This document shows positions 1 through 8,536 of a stretch of 64,000 nt of DNA, in pieces. Source of the DNA: Pseudomonadota bacterium (GTDB lineage Bacteria; Pseudomonadota; Alphaproteobacteria; UBA2136; JAPKEQ01); the NCBI GenBank assembly GCA_036141575.1, contig JAYZXF010000017.1:1-64000 (forward strand). The letters are read 5' to 3'. The translations under genes and the position numbers were made by a program. The notes below the pieces were generated by a model, which saw nothing but the letters and a program-made list of their open reading frames with translations, was not told where the DNA came from and did not search any database. Position 1 is the first letter of the stretch. Each line of letters starts with the position of its first letter.

Positions 1-2
1 CA

Positions 3-413
3 TTCAGGGAAGAGGATATTGCCTTTGTGGTGTGCAAGGAGCCTCACGGCTTCCCCGTCTTTCCACGTTTGCAGGTTCCACCCCAGCCGAATATCAAACT
101 GTCGGTCTGCCGGGAGTATCACGCAGATATGGTCGCTTTTGACCCTGAAACAGTCCCCGCAGCCACAACCGGCGAGGTGGAGCAGCCTGAGCTGTTCTTT
201 AGTCGTCGTGTACCGCCAACGCGCCCGAATGTTTGGACATACCAACTTGAGGCACCCACACCTGCTGGCACGTCTGGCAGCCCTGTGCTGACAAAAGGAA
301 ATGCCATTGCAGCCATGCATGTGGGTATGCACACGCTAGACAATAAAGGCTATGGTATTTCTATGGAAACCATGAATGATGCCTTCCAACGCATGCTGTT
401 GCGTCAGTCTTAA
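3..413 (+). CDS. Trypsin-like serine protease, C-terminal part (5' end outside window)
   Basis: The reading frame is open from the left edge, so this is the C-terminal ~136 residues of a larger protein. It shows DIAFVV near its start, like the catalytic Asp strand of S1/chymotrypsin-fold proteases, and GTSGSPV about 85 residues later, like the GxSGSP catalytic-serine motif. The strand VAMHVG-type sequence after the serine (AIAAMHVG) also fits the fold. The catalytic His should lie upstream of the window. The substrate and the presence of a signal peptide cannot be judged. It ends in a clear terminator at 423-447. Confidence 0.7.
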   Translation, partial: FREEDIAFVVCKEPHGFPVFPRLQVPPQPNIKLSVCREYHADMVAFDPETVPAATTGEVEQPELFFSRRVPPTRPNVWTYQLEAPTPAGTSGSPVLTKGNAIAAMHVGMHTLDNKGYGISMETMNDAFQRMLLRQS

Positions 414-422
414 AAAAACGAG

Positions 423-447
423 AAAGCCCCCATGTTGGGGGCTTTTT
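423..447 (+). terminator. Rho-independent terminator of the protease gene
   Basis: Stem AAAGCCCC / GGGGGCTTTTT with a short loop and T-run, directly after the stop codon. Confidence 0.8.
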
Positions 448-524
448 AATTGTGTGTTTCTTCAAGCTGCTTTATAAAGCGCTTAGCTAACATATCTTCT
501 TTTTCTATTTTTAATGAGGTTTTA

Positions 525-1052
525 ATGTCTCGAACTCCAAAACGTAATAGCTACAGCGCCGTTGTCCGTTTGCTTGAAGGCTGGGTAAACTGGCCTTATG
601 CAGAGCGCATGGAAGAAGGCCAGATTGAGCGTTTCCGTCTTTATAATGAGGAGACCGCTCAAGCGCTTCTTAAAGGGGCTGGTCAAAATGCAAAAGGTGC
701 CGATAAAATTCTGTTTCAGCATTTTATGAGAGGTCAGCTGACAGCAGAAGAGTGGCGAAAGCCTTTTGATGACAAGCTGGATGATACAGACCCGCGTAGC
801 TTTGCGTTTGCACGAAAATTAGTGAAGTTTTGCATGGAAGAGCTTGATGCAGATAAAACCACAACCTTGAAAGTGCTGAAAGGTTTTGCGCGTTATCCGC
901 TAAAAGAGCAAAAGCGCCTGGCTGCAGAACTGCCTGAAAGTGTTGGCGGTATTGGCTATCTTCTGGATGAACACAGAGATTGGTTAATGCTTTTTCACTG
1001 CTATGGAAACTTGTATTTCCAAAGTTTACGTCTTGAGTTTCAGGACGTATAA
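525..1052 (+). CDS. Unknown soluble protein, 175 aa (class I)
   Basis: ATG at 525 was chosen because TGAGG lies about 7 nt upstream; the frame is open further upstream but without a ribosome site. The product is a charged, mostly helical soluble protein with no signal peptide or membrane helix, and I do not recognise a family. It has its own terminator, shared with the convergent gene on the minus strand. The stop codon is followed at once by ATCGA, the 3' tag seen on many single genes in this window. Confidence 0.75.
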   Translation: MSRTPKRNSYSAVVRLLEGWVNWPYAERMEEGQIERFRLYNEETAQALLKGAGQNAKGADKILFQHFMRGQLTAEEWRKPFDDKLDDTDPRSFAFARKLVKFCMEELDADKTTTLKVLKGFARYPLKEQKRLAAELPESVGGIGYLLDEHRDWLMLFHCYGNLYFQSLRLEFQDV

Positions 1053-1060
1053 ATCGAGAA

Positions 1061-1086
1061 AAACACCCCGCAAATGCGGGGTGTTT
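1061..1086. terminator. Bidirectional terminator
   Basis: Perfect stem AACACCCCGC / GCGGGGTGTT flanked by A- and T-rich sides, between two convergent genes. Confidence 0.85.
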
Positions 1087-1087
1087 C

Positions 1088-1654
1088 TTATTCGGGTACA
1101 AGGCGGTAGTCTTTATAAACACGCAGAGCGTAGCTAATAAATTCTTTCCATGTGCTTCTGCTGGTGCTGAAAGTTTTATCATCAACGGGCAGAAAGCGCA
1201 TACGGATCACCGCTTCAGTCACTTCCATGCGCTTATGCACAGGCAGCTGCGTATACGCATGAATGACCTTGTCAATGCCAGTCGCTTCAACCCAGCCATC
1301 ATCATGCAGCGCATGAAGCAGCAGAGCGAAGAAGTGGGCATTGGGTTCATGGATGGATCCTGCCACATCTTCCAGTGTGGGTTCGGTGTAGGTCTCACCA
1401 ATCCGGCGGAAGCTGTTGAAGAAGTCATCTTTCACCATTTGAGCAGGGCTACGCTCATCAGGCAGGCAGTCATGTGCGTTAATGCCTTCAAGAACCATAC
1501 GCTTAACAGTTTCGCGCTTCAGGGCCAAATAGGCTTGCACAGCAGGGAACTGCATATGGTTATGCCAGCGGTCTAGGAAGTTATTTCTCTGTCGGACATA
1601 TGTCCAGACAGCGTAGGCCGCATCAAAGCGATCCTGTCTTGGTAGGGAGGTCAT
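1088..1654 (-). CDS. Unknown soluble protein, 188 aa (class I)
   Basis: Start at 1654 follows GGAGAG at good spacing on the minus strand; an open frame extends upstream to 1789 but lacks a ribosome site. The protein is rich in charged and aromatic residues (runs such as WTYVRQRNNFLDRWHNH) and has no membrane helix or signal peptide. No family recognised. It faces the 525 gene and shares its terminator. Confidence 0.72.
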   Translation of the reverse strand: MTSLPRQDRFDAAYAVWTYVRQRNNFLDRWHNHMQFPAVQAYLALKRETVKRMVLEGINAHDCLPDERSPAQMVKDDFFNSFRRIGETYTEPTLEDVAGSIHEPNAHFFALLLHALHDDGWVEATGIDKVIHAYTQLPVHKRMEVTEAVIRMRFLPVDDKTFSTSRSTWKEFISYALRVYKDYRLVPE

Positions 1655-1886
1655 CTGTCTCTCCAGAAAAAGGGAAAAAAGGTGTGTGGATGGCCTTAAT
1701 GTAGAGGGAAAAACTGCATACATCAAATGAGGAATCGTATGAGGAGCCTTTTTTTCTAGAGTGCTTGCTTTTGCTGTGTTTTTAAGCAAGAAAGCTAATT
1801 ACTCCTTGCTTTTTTCTAGGGTAAGGTGTATTCAGCGGGTAATTCTTATCTTTTTTTCTTTTTTCCAGCTGAGGAGATTTTTCTCT

Positions 1887-2351
1887 ATGCGCGAGATTAC
1901 CAATGGCCGTGACCTCAACTCTGCACTTCATGCAGGTAAACGCTTTTTTAGCATGTCTGGACCTGAAGGACGGGGTAAATTTACCAGTTTGCTGCGTATG
2001 GTGCACCATGTGGGTGGCAAGACAACAATTCCCGAACTGAAAAAGAAAGATGGCTCTCTTCTTTCTTTGGGTGAGCAAATCCGCTCTGGCGCCATGACTG
2101 CCGGCACCGACAGTGATTTTGGCTTTATTTTGGTGAGTGTGCATAAAGCACATTTTGATGAAGTCACACAAAACAACTGGTCGGACGCCGCACGCGTACA
2201 ATATGCCTATGAACAGTTGATGACCAACGCCCTGCAAGAAGCCCGTGCAAATAACCTGGGCCGCAGAATGGCAATTATCTTCAACTTTGACAATGCGCCA
2301 TTTTCGCCTGATGGGGTACAGTTTTACCCTGTTGACCGCTTTGGCCTTTAA
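1887..2351 (+). CDS. Unknown soluble protein, 154 aa (class I)
   Basis: ATG at 1887 has GAGGAG about 10 nt upstream inside a pyrimidine-rich leader. The segment MSGPEGRGKFTSLL slightly resembles a P-loop but lacks a proper GxxxxGK[ST] spacing, so no ATPase call is made. No membrane helix. ATCGAA lies 15-20 nt after the stop, before the shared terminator. Confidence 0.72.
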   Translation: MREITNGRDLNSALHAGKRFFSMSGPEGRGKFTSLLRMVHHVGGKTTIPELKKKDGSLLSLGEQIRSGAMTAGTDSDFGFILVSVHKAHFDEVTQNNWSDAARVQYAYEQLMTNALQEARANNLGRRMAIIFNFDNAPFSPDGVQFYPVDRFGL

Positions 2352-2371
2352 GGTGTTATGAAATCGAAATG

Positions 2372-2400
2372 AAAAAGCATGCCCTCAGGCATGCTTTTTT
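2372..2400. terminator. Bidirectional terminator
   Basis: AAAAAGCATGCC / GGCATGCTTTTTT stem between the convergent 1887 and 4333 genes. Confidence 0.85.
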
Positions 2401-2401
2401 G

Positions 2402-4333
2402 TTATCTGTCGAGTTCCATCTCGTCTTCTGCTTCTTTCATGGGGGCGAGGTAAACGTCTTCACTGTCGAGTTCTGCTGACTCTTTTAAGTGATCAATCAC
2501 GGTGTCATATGCATCAAGGTGATGAATTTTTCCTTCAAACATATCAACCAACGTCAAGTATGCTTTACGTGCTGTTTTATCTTCAAGGGCGCCATCAAAC
2601 TTTGTGCGTTGATATGCATCGCTTGGGTCTTGAAGTGTTTCGTATGAATGAGCAGCTGCAGCCATTGCTTTCACGGGAGTAACATCCTCAGGGTGGCAAA
2701 AGACCACGTTATTCTCGTAGGCTGTCTCTGCAACTTTTGCCATTGTGTATTTATCTTGAGGGGCTGGGCTCGATTCCATAATAAATTGACCTTTGCCTTC
2801 ACCTTTACGAATGCTGATGAGAAGCTTTTGTGGGTTTTTGCTCCCGTCATTCACTTGATCTATGTATAGAACCGCTTTCGGTGACGTAATTTTTTCTTCA
2901 GGATCTGGCATCTCATTCAAAAAATCACCTGTGTCAGAGAGGGCAATGCGGTTCATATACGCGTTTTTAGACTGTGTAAAACGTCCAAAGACAGTATCAA
3001 TCTCACCATTTTCTGTGTACTCTTCAAGGGCAGCACAAACACCATCACTGATAGAAAGCAGCTCTAAGCCTTGGCGTTCAGCATTGGATTGCCTTGCAAT
3101 AATGGCATTGAGCGTTCTCGCATCTTCTAGCGTAATTTGTTCGGCAGCTTGCGGTCTTAAAATGCGTTGTGTCGCTTTTTCGCGCTCAGCCATGGTGTTT
3201 TGAAGCTCTTTTTTCTGAGCTTCGTTTAGACTATCTTCTGCAGGGAAAGTGTCATGTTCAATTGTATGAATGAAAGCAACATAAGCGCCTCCATCCATGT
3301 ACAGTTCGCGGTTATAAACCCACTCTCTAACACCAAAATGCAGAGCGCGTTCATGCATATTAAAAATTTCTTCTTCTTTTGGTGTTGTTGGGTATCCCAT
3401 GTTTTCAACATGTTCAACGGCATCAAAACCTTTGGTTTCAATCAGGCGCCTTGTCGCAGCAATGCCTTTATGAACGGTGTATTTTTTCATAGACTCAGCA
3501 GGAGTTGTAATACGCATATCATGTACGTAGTCAATGAGAGTTAAAACGTCATCTACGCTGTATCCACGCTCTTTTGCAAACTCTGTTGTTTTTAAAAGGC
3601 CATAAACATCTTGTCTTGTTTCATTCAGGCTTCTTAACCATTCATCTCGCGTCTGTGCAACTTTAGAAAGGGCAACTTCTTTACCTTCTACAGCATCGGA
3701 TATACGTTCAATTTCATCAATATCGTCTTTAAATACCTGTCTGTAAATGCTGGAATGATCCACTTCATGTGCAGGGAATTTGCAATCGAGTGCATGGCCT
3801 TCTTCATGGTTTGTAATATAGGCATAAAACAGGGGTTCAAGGTCTGCGGGTAACTGGCGTACTGTGTTTGATTTTCTGGTGTTTGAAAAGCCAACACTGC
3901 CAACCCCTGTTGATGGTGTGAAAATAATAGGGGAAGGTCTGCCATTTTTCATGGTGGTATCGATAGGGCCGAGCATGACGCCTGTTGGATACATGGCACC
4001 TGCAAGCATGTCTCTTGTATAGCGGCTTTGGTGTAAAGTTAGGCCTTGTGCTTCAGCCATAACTTCAAGGTGAGAGGCTTCAGGGAAACCCGCTTTTGTG
4101 TAAGAGGCTGTGCGGTCAAAAACTTGAATGTTTGAGGTAGCTGTGCTTGAGGAAAGCTCACGCTTTTTATGTTCAATCACATCCTGCACAGTGAGCCTGT
4201 TTTCATCTGCCAGACGCGCTTTTAGATCGGCAATGCCTTGCTCAATCACTTCATCTAAAGTGAGCGCTTGTTCTTCTTGGATATATCGGCCGTGACGCTT
4301 CTGATCACGTGCTTTTTGTAAAGCTTTGTGCAT
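2402..4333 (-). CDS. Large class II protein with HExxH zinc-protease motif, 643 aa
   Basis: Starts at 4333 after GGGAGA. Residues 176-180 read HEEGH, the HExxH zinc-binding and catalytic motif of metallopeptidases, and about 60 residues later ETRQD could supply an ExxxD third ligand as in gluzincins (inference). The rest is charged, helical and acidic toward the end, which reads EMELDR. No signal peptide or membrane helix, so a cytoplasmic or virion-delivered role is possible. It sits next to small acidic genes and GTA head-tail genes, and its acidic C-terminus resembles those of other class II proteins here. I do not recognise the family; protease activity is a motif-level suggestion. Confidence 0.7.
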   Translation of the reverse strand: MHKALQKARDQKRHGRYIQEEQALTLDEVIEQGIADLKARLADENRLTVQDVIEHKKRELSSSTATSNIQVFDRTASYTKAGFPEASHLEVMAEAQGLTLHQSRYTRDMLAGAMYPTGVMLGPIDTTMKNGRPSPIIFTPSTGVGSVGFSNTRKSNTVRQLPADLEPLFYAYITNHEEGHALDCKFPAHEVDHSSIYRQVFKDDIDEIERISDAVEGKEVALSKVAQTRDEWLRSLNETRQDVYGLLKTTEFAKERGYSVDDVLTLIDYVHDMRITTPAESMKKYTVHKGIAATRRLIETKGFDAVEHVENMGYPTTPKEEEIFNMHERALHFGVREWVYNRELYMDGGAYVAFIHTIEHDTFPAEDSLNEAQKKELQNTMAEREKATQRILRPQAAEQITLEDARTLNAIIARQSNAERQGLELLSISDGVCAALEEYTENGEIDTVFGRFTQSKNAYMNRIALSDTGDFLNEMPDPEEKITSPKAVLYIDQVNDGSKNPQKLLISIRKGEGKGQFIMESSPAPQDKYTMAKVAETAYENNVVFCHPEDVTPVKAMAAAAHSYETLQDPSDAYQRTKFDGALEDKTARKAYLTLVDMFEGKIHHLDAYDTVIDHLKESAELDSEDVYLAPMKEAEDEMELDR

Positions 4334-4402
4334 ATTTTCTCCCTGTGTCTAAAAGGTATGGGAATTCATAGGCTTTTACGCAAGGGCCAGGGGTAAAAAA
4401 AT

Positions 4403-4427
4403 GCCCCGATGGCAGAGCCGTCGGGGC
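4403..4427 (-). terminator. Terminator of the 4803 gene
   Basis: Stem GCCCCGA / TCGGGGC followed on the minus strand by a T-run (AAAAAAA on the plus strand at 4396-4401). Confidence 0.7.
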
Positions 4428-4515
4428 GAGTGGGAAGAGGGACTAATCTCTTCCGTTGTCCTAGGAAGCGGAGATGCGCATGTGATGCTACGCAGCTCCT
4501 ATTGAACAAAACTGG

Positions 4516-4803
4516 TTAGCGGTCAAACTCAATCCCTTGCTCTTGACCTTGCTCGATGCCGCGATCCATATCACGGTCCTTATCGACGCTGATGCCTCGG
4601 GCTTCAAGCTCGCGCTCAACGCTCATGGCTTTCTCTTCTAAATCTTGGAGTTTGGCTTGGCCTGCAGCAAGTTTCGTTTCTGCAGAAGCCTTTTGCTCTT
4701 CAAGAGGAACATCTAGAGCACCAAGAGGCTCACCGCTATCATCGGTTTCACTTACTGTGTCCAGTGTCTTTAGATCACTAAAATCGAGTTCTTGATTGTC
4801 CAT
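4516..4803 (-). CDS. Small acidic coiled-coil protein, 95 aa (class II)
   Basis: Start at 4803 follows GGGAGGAA. Very hydrophilic, with a predicted coiled coil around residues 35-70 (LEEQKASAETKLAAGQAKL and following) and a tail rich in Gln, Glu and Asp that ends IEFDR. It lies 24 nt downstream of the 5378 gene, so both may be co-transcribed. The C-terminal Phe/Leu-x-Arg is shared with three other class II proteins. Function unknown. Confidence 0.7.
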   Translation of the reverse strand: MDNQELDFSDLKTLDTVSETDDSGEPLGALDVPLEEQKASAETKLAAGQAKLQDLEEKAMSVERELEARGISVDKDRDMDRGIEQGQEQGIEFDR

Positions 4804-4826
4804 GGTGTATTCCTCCCAAAATACGT

Positions 4827-5378
4827 TTATTCGCTGCTACCGCCGCCTTGTACGTGGCGTTTAATAGCGTGAAGCTTACGCGCGCCTTGGTCATAGTAGC
4901 GGCGTAGCTCGTTGTAATTGGTTTTCTTGCGTGTTTGCTCGGCAACGTAACGCTCACCTCTCCAAAGCTTAGAAAGGGGAGACCCTTTCATGTCACCAAA
5001 TGTGGCTGGAGATGATTTAAATGTTTTGTGTGTTTTATCGATACCGTATTTTTGCTCGTGGCCCCAGCAGTTACGCTGTGCGCCTACAGGGTCACGGAAG
5101 ATGCGGCAAAAGACAAATGTAAGCTGCTGCGAAACCTGTTCCATAGCGCGGCGTACGCGCTCAAAGTCAAATCGGAATGCAGAAATCTGAGTGTCCACCG
5201 CACGCACGTCTCGTTGCATGTACCAGTTATCGGTCTCCTGGTGGTCAATCATATTGTTCAGTTTGCTGTACACCAGCTGAAGGTCAGCAGCGTCGAGCTC
5301 TGGCAAATAGCGCGCAAAGTCATTCGCAGTGGCCTGATCACTGAGCAAGAACTGAATAAGATCATCTTTTTGTGTCAT
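4827..5378 (-). CDS. Unknown protein next to GTA head-tail genes, 183 aa (class II)
   Basis: ATG at 5378 has GGGAGGGT just upstream; a longer start at 5396 has no ribosome site. N-terminal half is acidic and helical, C-terminal half is basic with Arg/Lys/Tyr-rich stretches. No signal peptide or membrane segment. It is divergent from the GTA-like block at 5581 and upstream of the small acidic 4803 gene, which suggests a related role, but no family is recognised. Confidence 0.7.
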   Translation of the reverse strand: MTQKDDLIQFLLSDQATANDFARYLPELDAADLQLVYSKLNNMIDHQETDNWYMQRDVRAVDTQISAFRFDFERVRRAMEQVSQQLTFVFCRIFRDPVGAQRNCWGHEQKYGIDKTHKTFKSSPATFGDMKGSPLSKLWRGERYVAEQTRKKTNYNELRRYYDQGARKLHAIKRHVQGGGSSE

Positions 5379-5580
5379 TGATACCCTCCCAAGCATCTAC
5401 CCTAATTTTGGTGTTTGGCCTTTATTGCCCAAACCTCGGACTTCACCCTAAGTCCTTTTTATTTATAGAGGGGGATCAAAAGGAGCATGATTATTTCCTG
5501 ACATCTTCGCACCTTGAGAGGTGGCTTTCATACTGGTGGTAAGTAAAAAGCCCAGAAAACAAATGAAAGTGAGGCCTCTC

Positions 5581-5790
5581 ATGAAAGTGAAATGCATTCG
5601 CCCTGTGGCGATCTCAAATGATGGTGTGCAAGTGAAACAGTACAAAACAGGCGATGTTTTAAGCCTTCGTAAAGAACTGGCAGTCTCACTCATTCAAGCG
5701 GGCTATTTGAAAGAAATTGAAGAAAAACTGACAAAGGCAAAAAGATGTGCGCCTGAAATGTCAATTGTTAAGAAAGGGGCAAAATCATGA
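5581..5790 (+). CDS. Small phage-like protein ahead of the head-tail connector, 69 aa
   Basis: ATG at 5581 is preceded by GTGAGG at 7 nt; upstream in-frame ATGs exist but have weaker sites. The sequence starts MKVKCIRPVAISNDG and is a small basic beta-rich protein. Its stop overlaps the start of the connector gene (ATGA), so the two are translationally coupled. Small genes at this position occur between capsid and connector genes in tailed phages. Exact function unknown. Confidence 0.65.
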   Translation: MKVKCIRPVAISNDGVQVKQYKTGDVLSLRKELAVSLIQAGYLKEIEEKLTKAKRCAPEMSIVKKGAKS

Positions 5791-6332
5791 GCCTGATTGA
5801 TCTCTCTAAACCTGCTGTGCCAGCAGTGTCTCTCAGCACCCTTAAGGAGCATCTGCGTATTGATGGAAGTGCAGAGGATACACTTCTACTGTCTCTGCTG
5901 GATGCCGCAACAAAGCTTGTTGAAGCAAAGGGCGATACCAAACTCATCCAACGCCAAGTGCGTTTGAGTACAGCTTTTAAAAAGAACATCATGCTGCCTA
6001 TTGGCCCGCTTGTCTCTTTAGATGCGCTAGACGTGCGTGATACAAACGGTGATCTGACCTCTCTGAATGTTGCAGACGCGATTGTAGATACAGACACGGG
6101 CGAGGTGAACCTGTCTCAGCTAGATACAGGCGTGCTTTCTGCCAAGCAAGTGAGGCTCACATGTACGGTGGGTCATGGTACACAGGCAGATGATATGCCA
6201 GATGACCTCGCCCATGCCGTGCTCCTACAAGCGTCACATATGTATGAAGCCCGTGGCCTTGCTGATGCTATGCTGGCGCACCCCATGGTAGAAACACTCT
6301 GCCAACCGTACCAACGCCCAACGCTTGTATAG
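5787..6332 (+). CDS. Phage gp6-like head-tail connector (GTA g6-like adaptor)
   Basis: 181 aa, matching the gp6-like/phiE125 gp8 connector family: N-terminal helices containing TLKEHLRIDG, then EDTLLLSLLDAA, are the hallmark of the adaptor that forms a ring under the portal and starts the neck. Usual length for the family. Overlaps its upstream neighbour by 4 nt and is followed 13 nt later by the stopper gene, which is the order g6-g7 of the Rhodobacter-type GTA. Portal, protease, capsid and terminase genes (g2-g5) are absent from the window. Confidence 0.85.
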   Translation: MSLIDLSKPAVPAVSLSTLKEHLRIDGSAEDTLLLSLLDAATKLVEAKGDTKLIQRQVRLSTAFKKNIMLPIGPLVSLDALDVRDTNGDLTSLNVADAIVDTDTGEVNLSQLDTGVLSAKQVRLTCTVGHGTQADDMPDDLAHAVLLQASHMYEARGLADAMLAHPMVETLCQPYQRPTLV

Positions 6333-6345
6333 AGGGGAGAGGCTT

Positions 6346-6711
6346 ATGTTTTCTTTTTCATCTGAAGCGAAAAACCGTATCACCCTGCAACAGCGCACCT
6401 TAAGTAATGACGGCTACGGCAGTGAGAATGCGAGCTGGAGCGATCTGGATACCGTATGGGCAGTGTTAAACGTACAAGCTGGTGGCTCTAGCCTTGAGGG
6501 CGGTGTGATTCCTCAAAGTACCCAAAACATGGTGGCATGGATCCGCTTTCGTGAGGAACTGGATGTCTCTTCTCCAGAAAACTATCGTGTAGAGGTTGAT
6601 GGCCGCACAGCTGTTGTGAACGCGATAGCGCGCCTTGATGCAGAACGCCGCACACTTGGGACGGCCTACTTGCGTCTTAATCTCACGTTTGATGCGCCAA
6701 CACGTGGTTAA
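6346..6711 (+). CDS. Phage head-tail adaptor/stopper (GTA g7-like)
   Basis: ATG at 6346 follows AGGGGAGAGG. 121 aa, beta-rich, with the SPP1 gp16-like layout: short N-terminus, RITLQQRTL strand, WSDLDTVWAVLNVQAG and a final beta hairpin. Such proteins close the neck after DNA packaging. Immediately downstream of the g6-like connector, as expected. The next expected GTA gene, g8, is not here but near 11.5 kb on the other strand. Confidence 0.82.
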   Translation: MFSFSSEAKNRITLQQRTLSNDGYGSENASWSDLDTVWAVLNVQAGGSSLEGGVIPQSTQNMVAWIRFREELDVSSPENYRVEVDGRTAVVNAIARLDAERRTLGTAYLRLNLTFDAPTRG

Positions 6712-6755
6712 AAATGCGTCTTTTTACGTCATAAATCTATAAGGGAGGGCGTCTG

Positions 6756-7553
6756 ATGCCAATTGATTTCTCTGGTGAATTTAAGCGCATAAAAGACGCC
6801 ATTCCTAAACATGCCAAAACCCGTGAAGAGGGCATGAAGTATGTACGTGCCTTTAATAAGGTGAGATCACATGAAAAGGTTGCAGCGCAGTTTCATGATC
6901 TAGATAATATTATTACCTCTGAGCTTTTGCGCCTGCGCGCAGGCCTTCCTCAAAAATATAAAGAGGCGATTATGATTTCCCCTCGCGCCGTAGACCCTGA
7001 TAAATATCAAAGGTACACCACGCCTTATGACTGGGCGCTAGATGAAGATTTGTCAGACGAAGACTTCTTTAAATATAGCCGTTATCACAACAGGCGTATG
7101 CGTGGCAGGCCTGGTAGCACCCAGACACGTGTAAAGCGCGGTGAGGGCAGTGAGGTTGTCATTCAAATCCCTGTGATTCCTGTGGTGGATTACAGCATTA
7201 CTGATGAAGGGCAGCTGAAGGTGTACCGTGTGGTGGTGATGCATGAAACAGAGTTTGAAGATTCCTACGACCCGCGTACCGACCCGTTAGATAGTGATTT
7301 GAAAAAGCTATCCGATCACGAGTGGGAGCGTATGCGTAAAAGTATTAATAACGCCATTCTCGCCACAGCGAGAGCTGGTGAGGGGATTCGCCAAACCGCA
7401 GTGAACACGGTCATGCCTGATATGATGCGTATCCGTGATGAAAACATTGGCATATTTAGTAAAATCTTTGCGCCTATCCATGACCGTATCAACGGAACAG
7501 AAGATAAGCCTTACCCTGATATGGGCGTGTTTGTGGGGGATGGTGAGGAATAG
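6756..7553 (+). CDS. Unknown 265-aa protein downstream of GTA g6/g7
   Basis: ATG at 6756 has GGGAGGG upstream. A soluble, charged protein with many Arg/Lys/Asp/Glu and no membrane helix or signal peptide. It follows the stopper gene by 44 nt in the same direction, so it probably belongs to the same transcript and may be a structural or assembly accessory of the particle (inference). No known GTA gene has this position and size, and no motif was recognised. Confidence 0.7.
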   Translation: MPIDFSGEFKRIKDAIPKHAKTREEGMKYVRAFNKVRSHEKVAAQFHDLDNIITSELLRLRAGLPQKYKEAIMISPRAVDPDKYQRYTTPYDWALDEDLSDEDFFKYSRYHNRRMRGRPGSTQTRVKRGEGSEVVIQIPVIPVVDYSITDEGQLKVYRVVVMHETEFEDSYDPRTDPLDSDLKKLSDHEWERMRKSINNAILATARAGEGIRQTAVNTVMPDMMRIRDENIGIFSKIFAPIHDRINGTEDKPYPDMGVFVGDGEE

Positions 7554-7634
7554 AAAGGTTTACAAAACCTATCTGTCGGCGTACAACATCTTCCACACAC
7601 AACCTTTCTTTTCGTTTTCTAAAGGAGCACCCGT

Positions 7635-8294
7635 ATGCTCAAAAACTTAACGCTGCAAAGTCGGCTATTTATTGCTACCGTGCTGATGCTGGTATTTGCT
7701 GGCGCTGAAGTGATTCTTGGTCGGCTGATTGGTCTATCTGTCATCAGTGCAGATGGCATCAATATGCTCGGCCATAGCTTGCTTTTGTTTATTGCTCTGG
7801 CCGTAGATGCTCTGCGCCGTGTCTTTGATAAGCAAGCCAAAGTGCTTGAAGCCATTGGTGGTCTGATAGGTGGGCTATTCCTTATTGGCATGGGCATTAT
7901 GATGGCGTTTGGTGCTGGTCACCACAATCACTCTCTTGCTGAGCATGCTCAGATGATGTCTATGATGGGCGCAAGTGACTTTTGCGGTATCTCACCTGGT
8001 TACTGGGTGAGTGGTATTGCTGCTTTTAGCTTTGTGCTTCACGCCGGGCTGGCGCTATACCTGCTGAAAGACATTCATAACCTGAATGTGGCGGGGGCTT
8101 GCTTGCACTTTGGGATTACCACACTTATGACGGCGCTGATGTTTGTCAGCGGTTTCCTGATGACATGGTTTGGCCTGTGGTACCTGAGTGACCTCCTGAT
8201 GTTTGGGATTACAGCCCTTATGGTGGTTTCTGGTGCACGGCTTGGCTATAAAAGCCACCAAATGCTCAATGAGTGCCTGACGAAGAAAAGTTAA
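7635..8294 (+). CDS. CDF-like membrane protein with altered metal site, 219 aa
   Basis: ATG at 7635 follows AAGGAG. About six membrane helices. Segments ISADGINMLGHSLLLFIALAV and NLNVAGACLHFGIT align with helices 2 and 5 of cation diffusion facilitators. However, the usual HxxxD of helix 5 reads H158-F-G-I-T162, and helix 2 has D40, N43 and H47 rather than paired Asp residues. A His-rich loop (GHHNHS at 95-100) between helices 3 and 4 remains, but the C-terminal cytoplasmic domain of CDFs is missing. This may be a divergent transporter with another metal preference or a non-transporting relative. Confidence 0.6.
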   Translation: MLKNLTLQSRLFIATVLMLVFAGAEVILGRLIGLSVISADGINMLGHSLLLFIALAVDALRRVFDKQAKVLEAIGGLIGGLFLIGMGIMMAFGAGHHNHSLAEHAQMMSMMGASDFCGISPGYWVSGIAAFSFVLHAGLALYLLKDIHNLNVAGACLHFGITTLMTALMFVSGFLMTWFGLWYLSDLLMFGITALMVVSGARLGYKSHQMLNECLTKKS

Positions 8295-8299
8295 TGCTC

Positions 8300-8498
8300 A
8301 AACAAATGCGAGGCGAGTAGCCGAGTCGCAGCCTTAAGAGGTTGCGGCGGCATAAAGTAGCTCTGCCCATACCGGGAGAGATGGGCAGTCATAAAAGCTT
8401 TATGCCAAGACTAAAAGCAGCGGCAAATTTCCTTTTGAAAATTTTATATTTTTAAAAGGGAAGGTGGAGAGCAGCTCAAAGTAGAGTATCGAAAAACC
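8300..8498 (-). repeat. Structured intergenic repeat, copy 1 (inverted orientation)
   Basis: On the minus strand this copy carries the AT-rich opening hairpin (around 8430-8460), the TCTTGG box, stem 1 (arms 8397-8406 and 8349-8358) capped by an inner stem CTGCCCA/TGGGCAG, and stem 2 (around 8320-8347, a GCAACCT-type arm). It lacks the long 3' part seen in other copies. Same family as the repeats at 11.7, 14.0, 19.1, 45.1, 49.4 and 52.6 kb. Confidence 0.75.
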
Positions 8499-8500
8499 AA

Positions 8501-8524
8501 AACACCCCGCAAATGCGGGGTGTT
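8501..8524 (-). terminator. Terminator of the 8977 gene
   Basis: Perfect AACACCCCGC / GCGGGGTGTT stem 12 nt after the stop of the minus-strand gene. Confidence 0.8.
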
Positions 8525-8536
8525 TCTTCGTGTGAT

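Noticed and set aside
1015-1040. GNLYFQS in the 525 gene product resembles the TEV protease site
   Set aside because: A chance match to a short peptide; no cloning vector features are present.
724-1185. A 153-residue minus-strand open frame opposite the 525 gene
   Set aside because: Shadow of a better supported gene and crosses the bidirectional terminator at 1061-1086.
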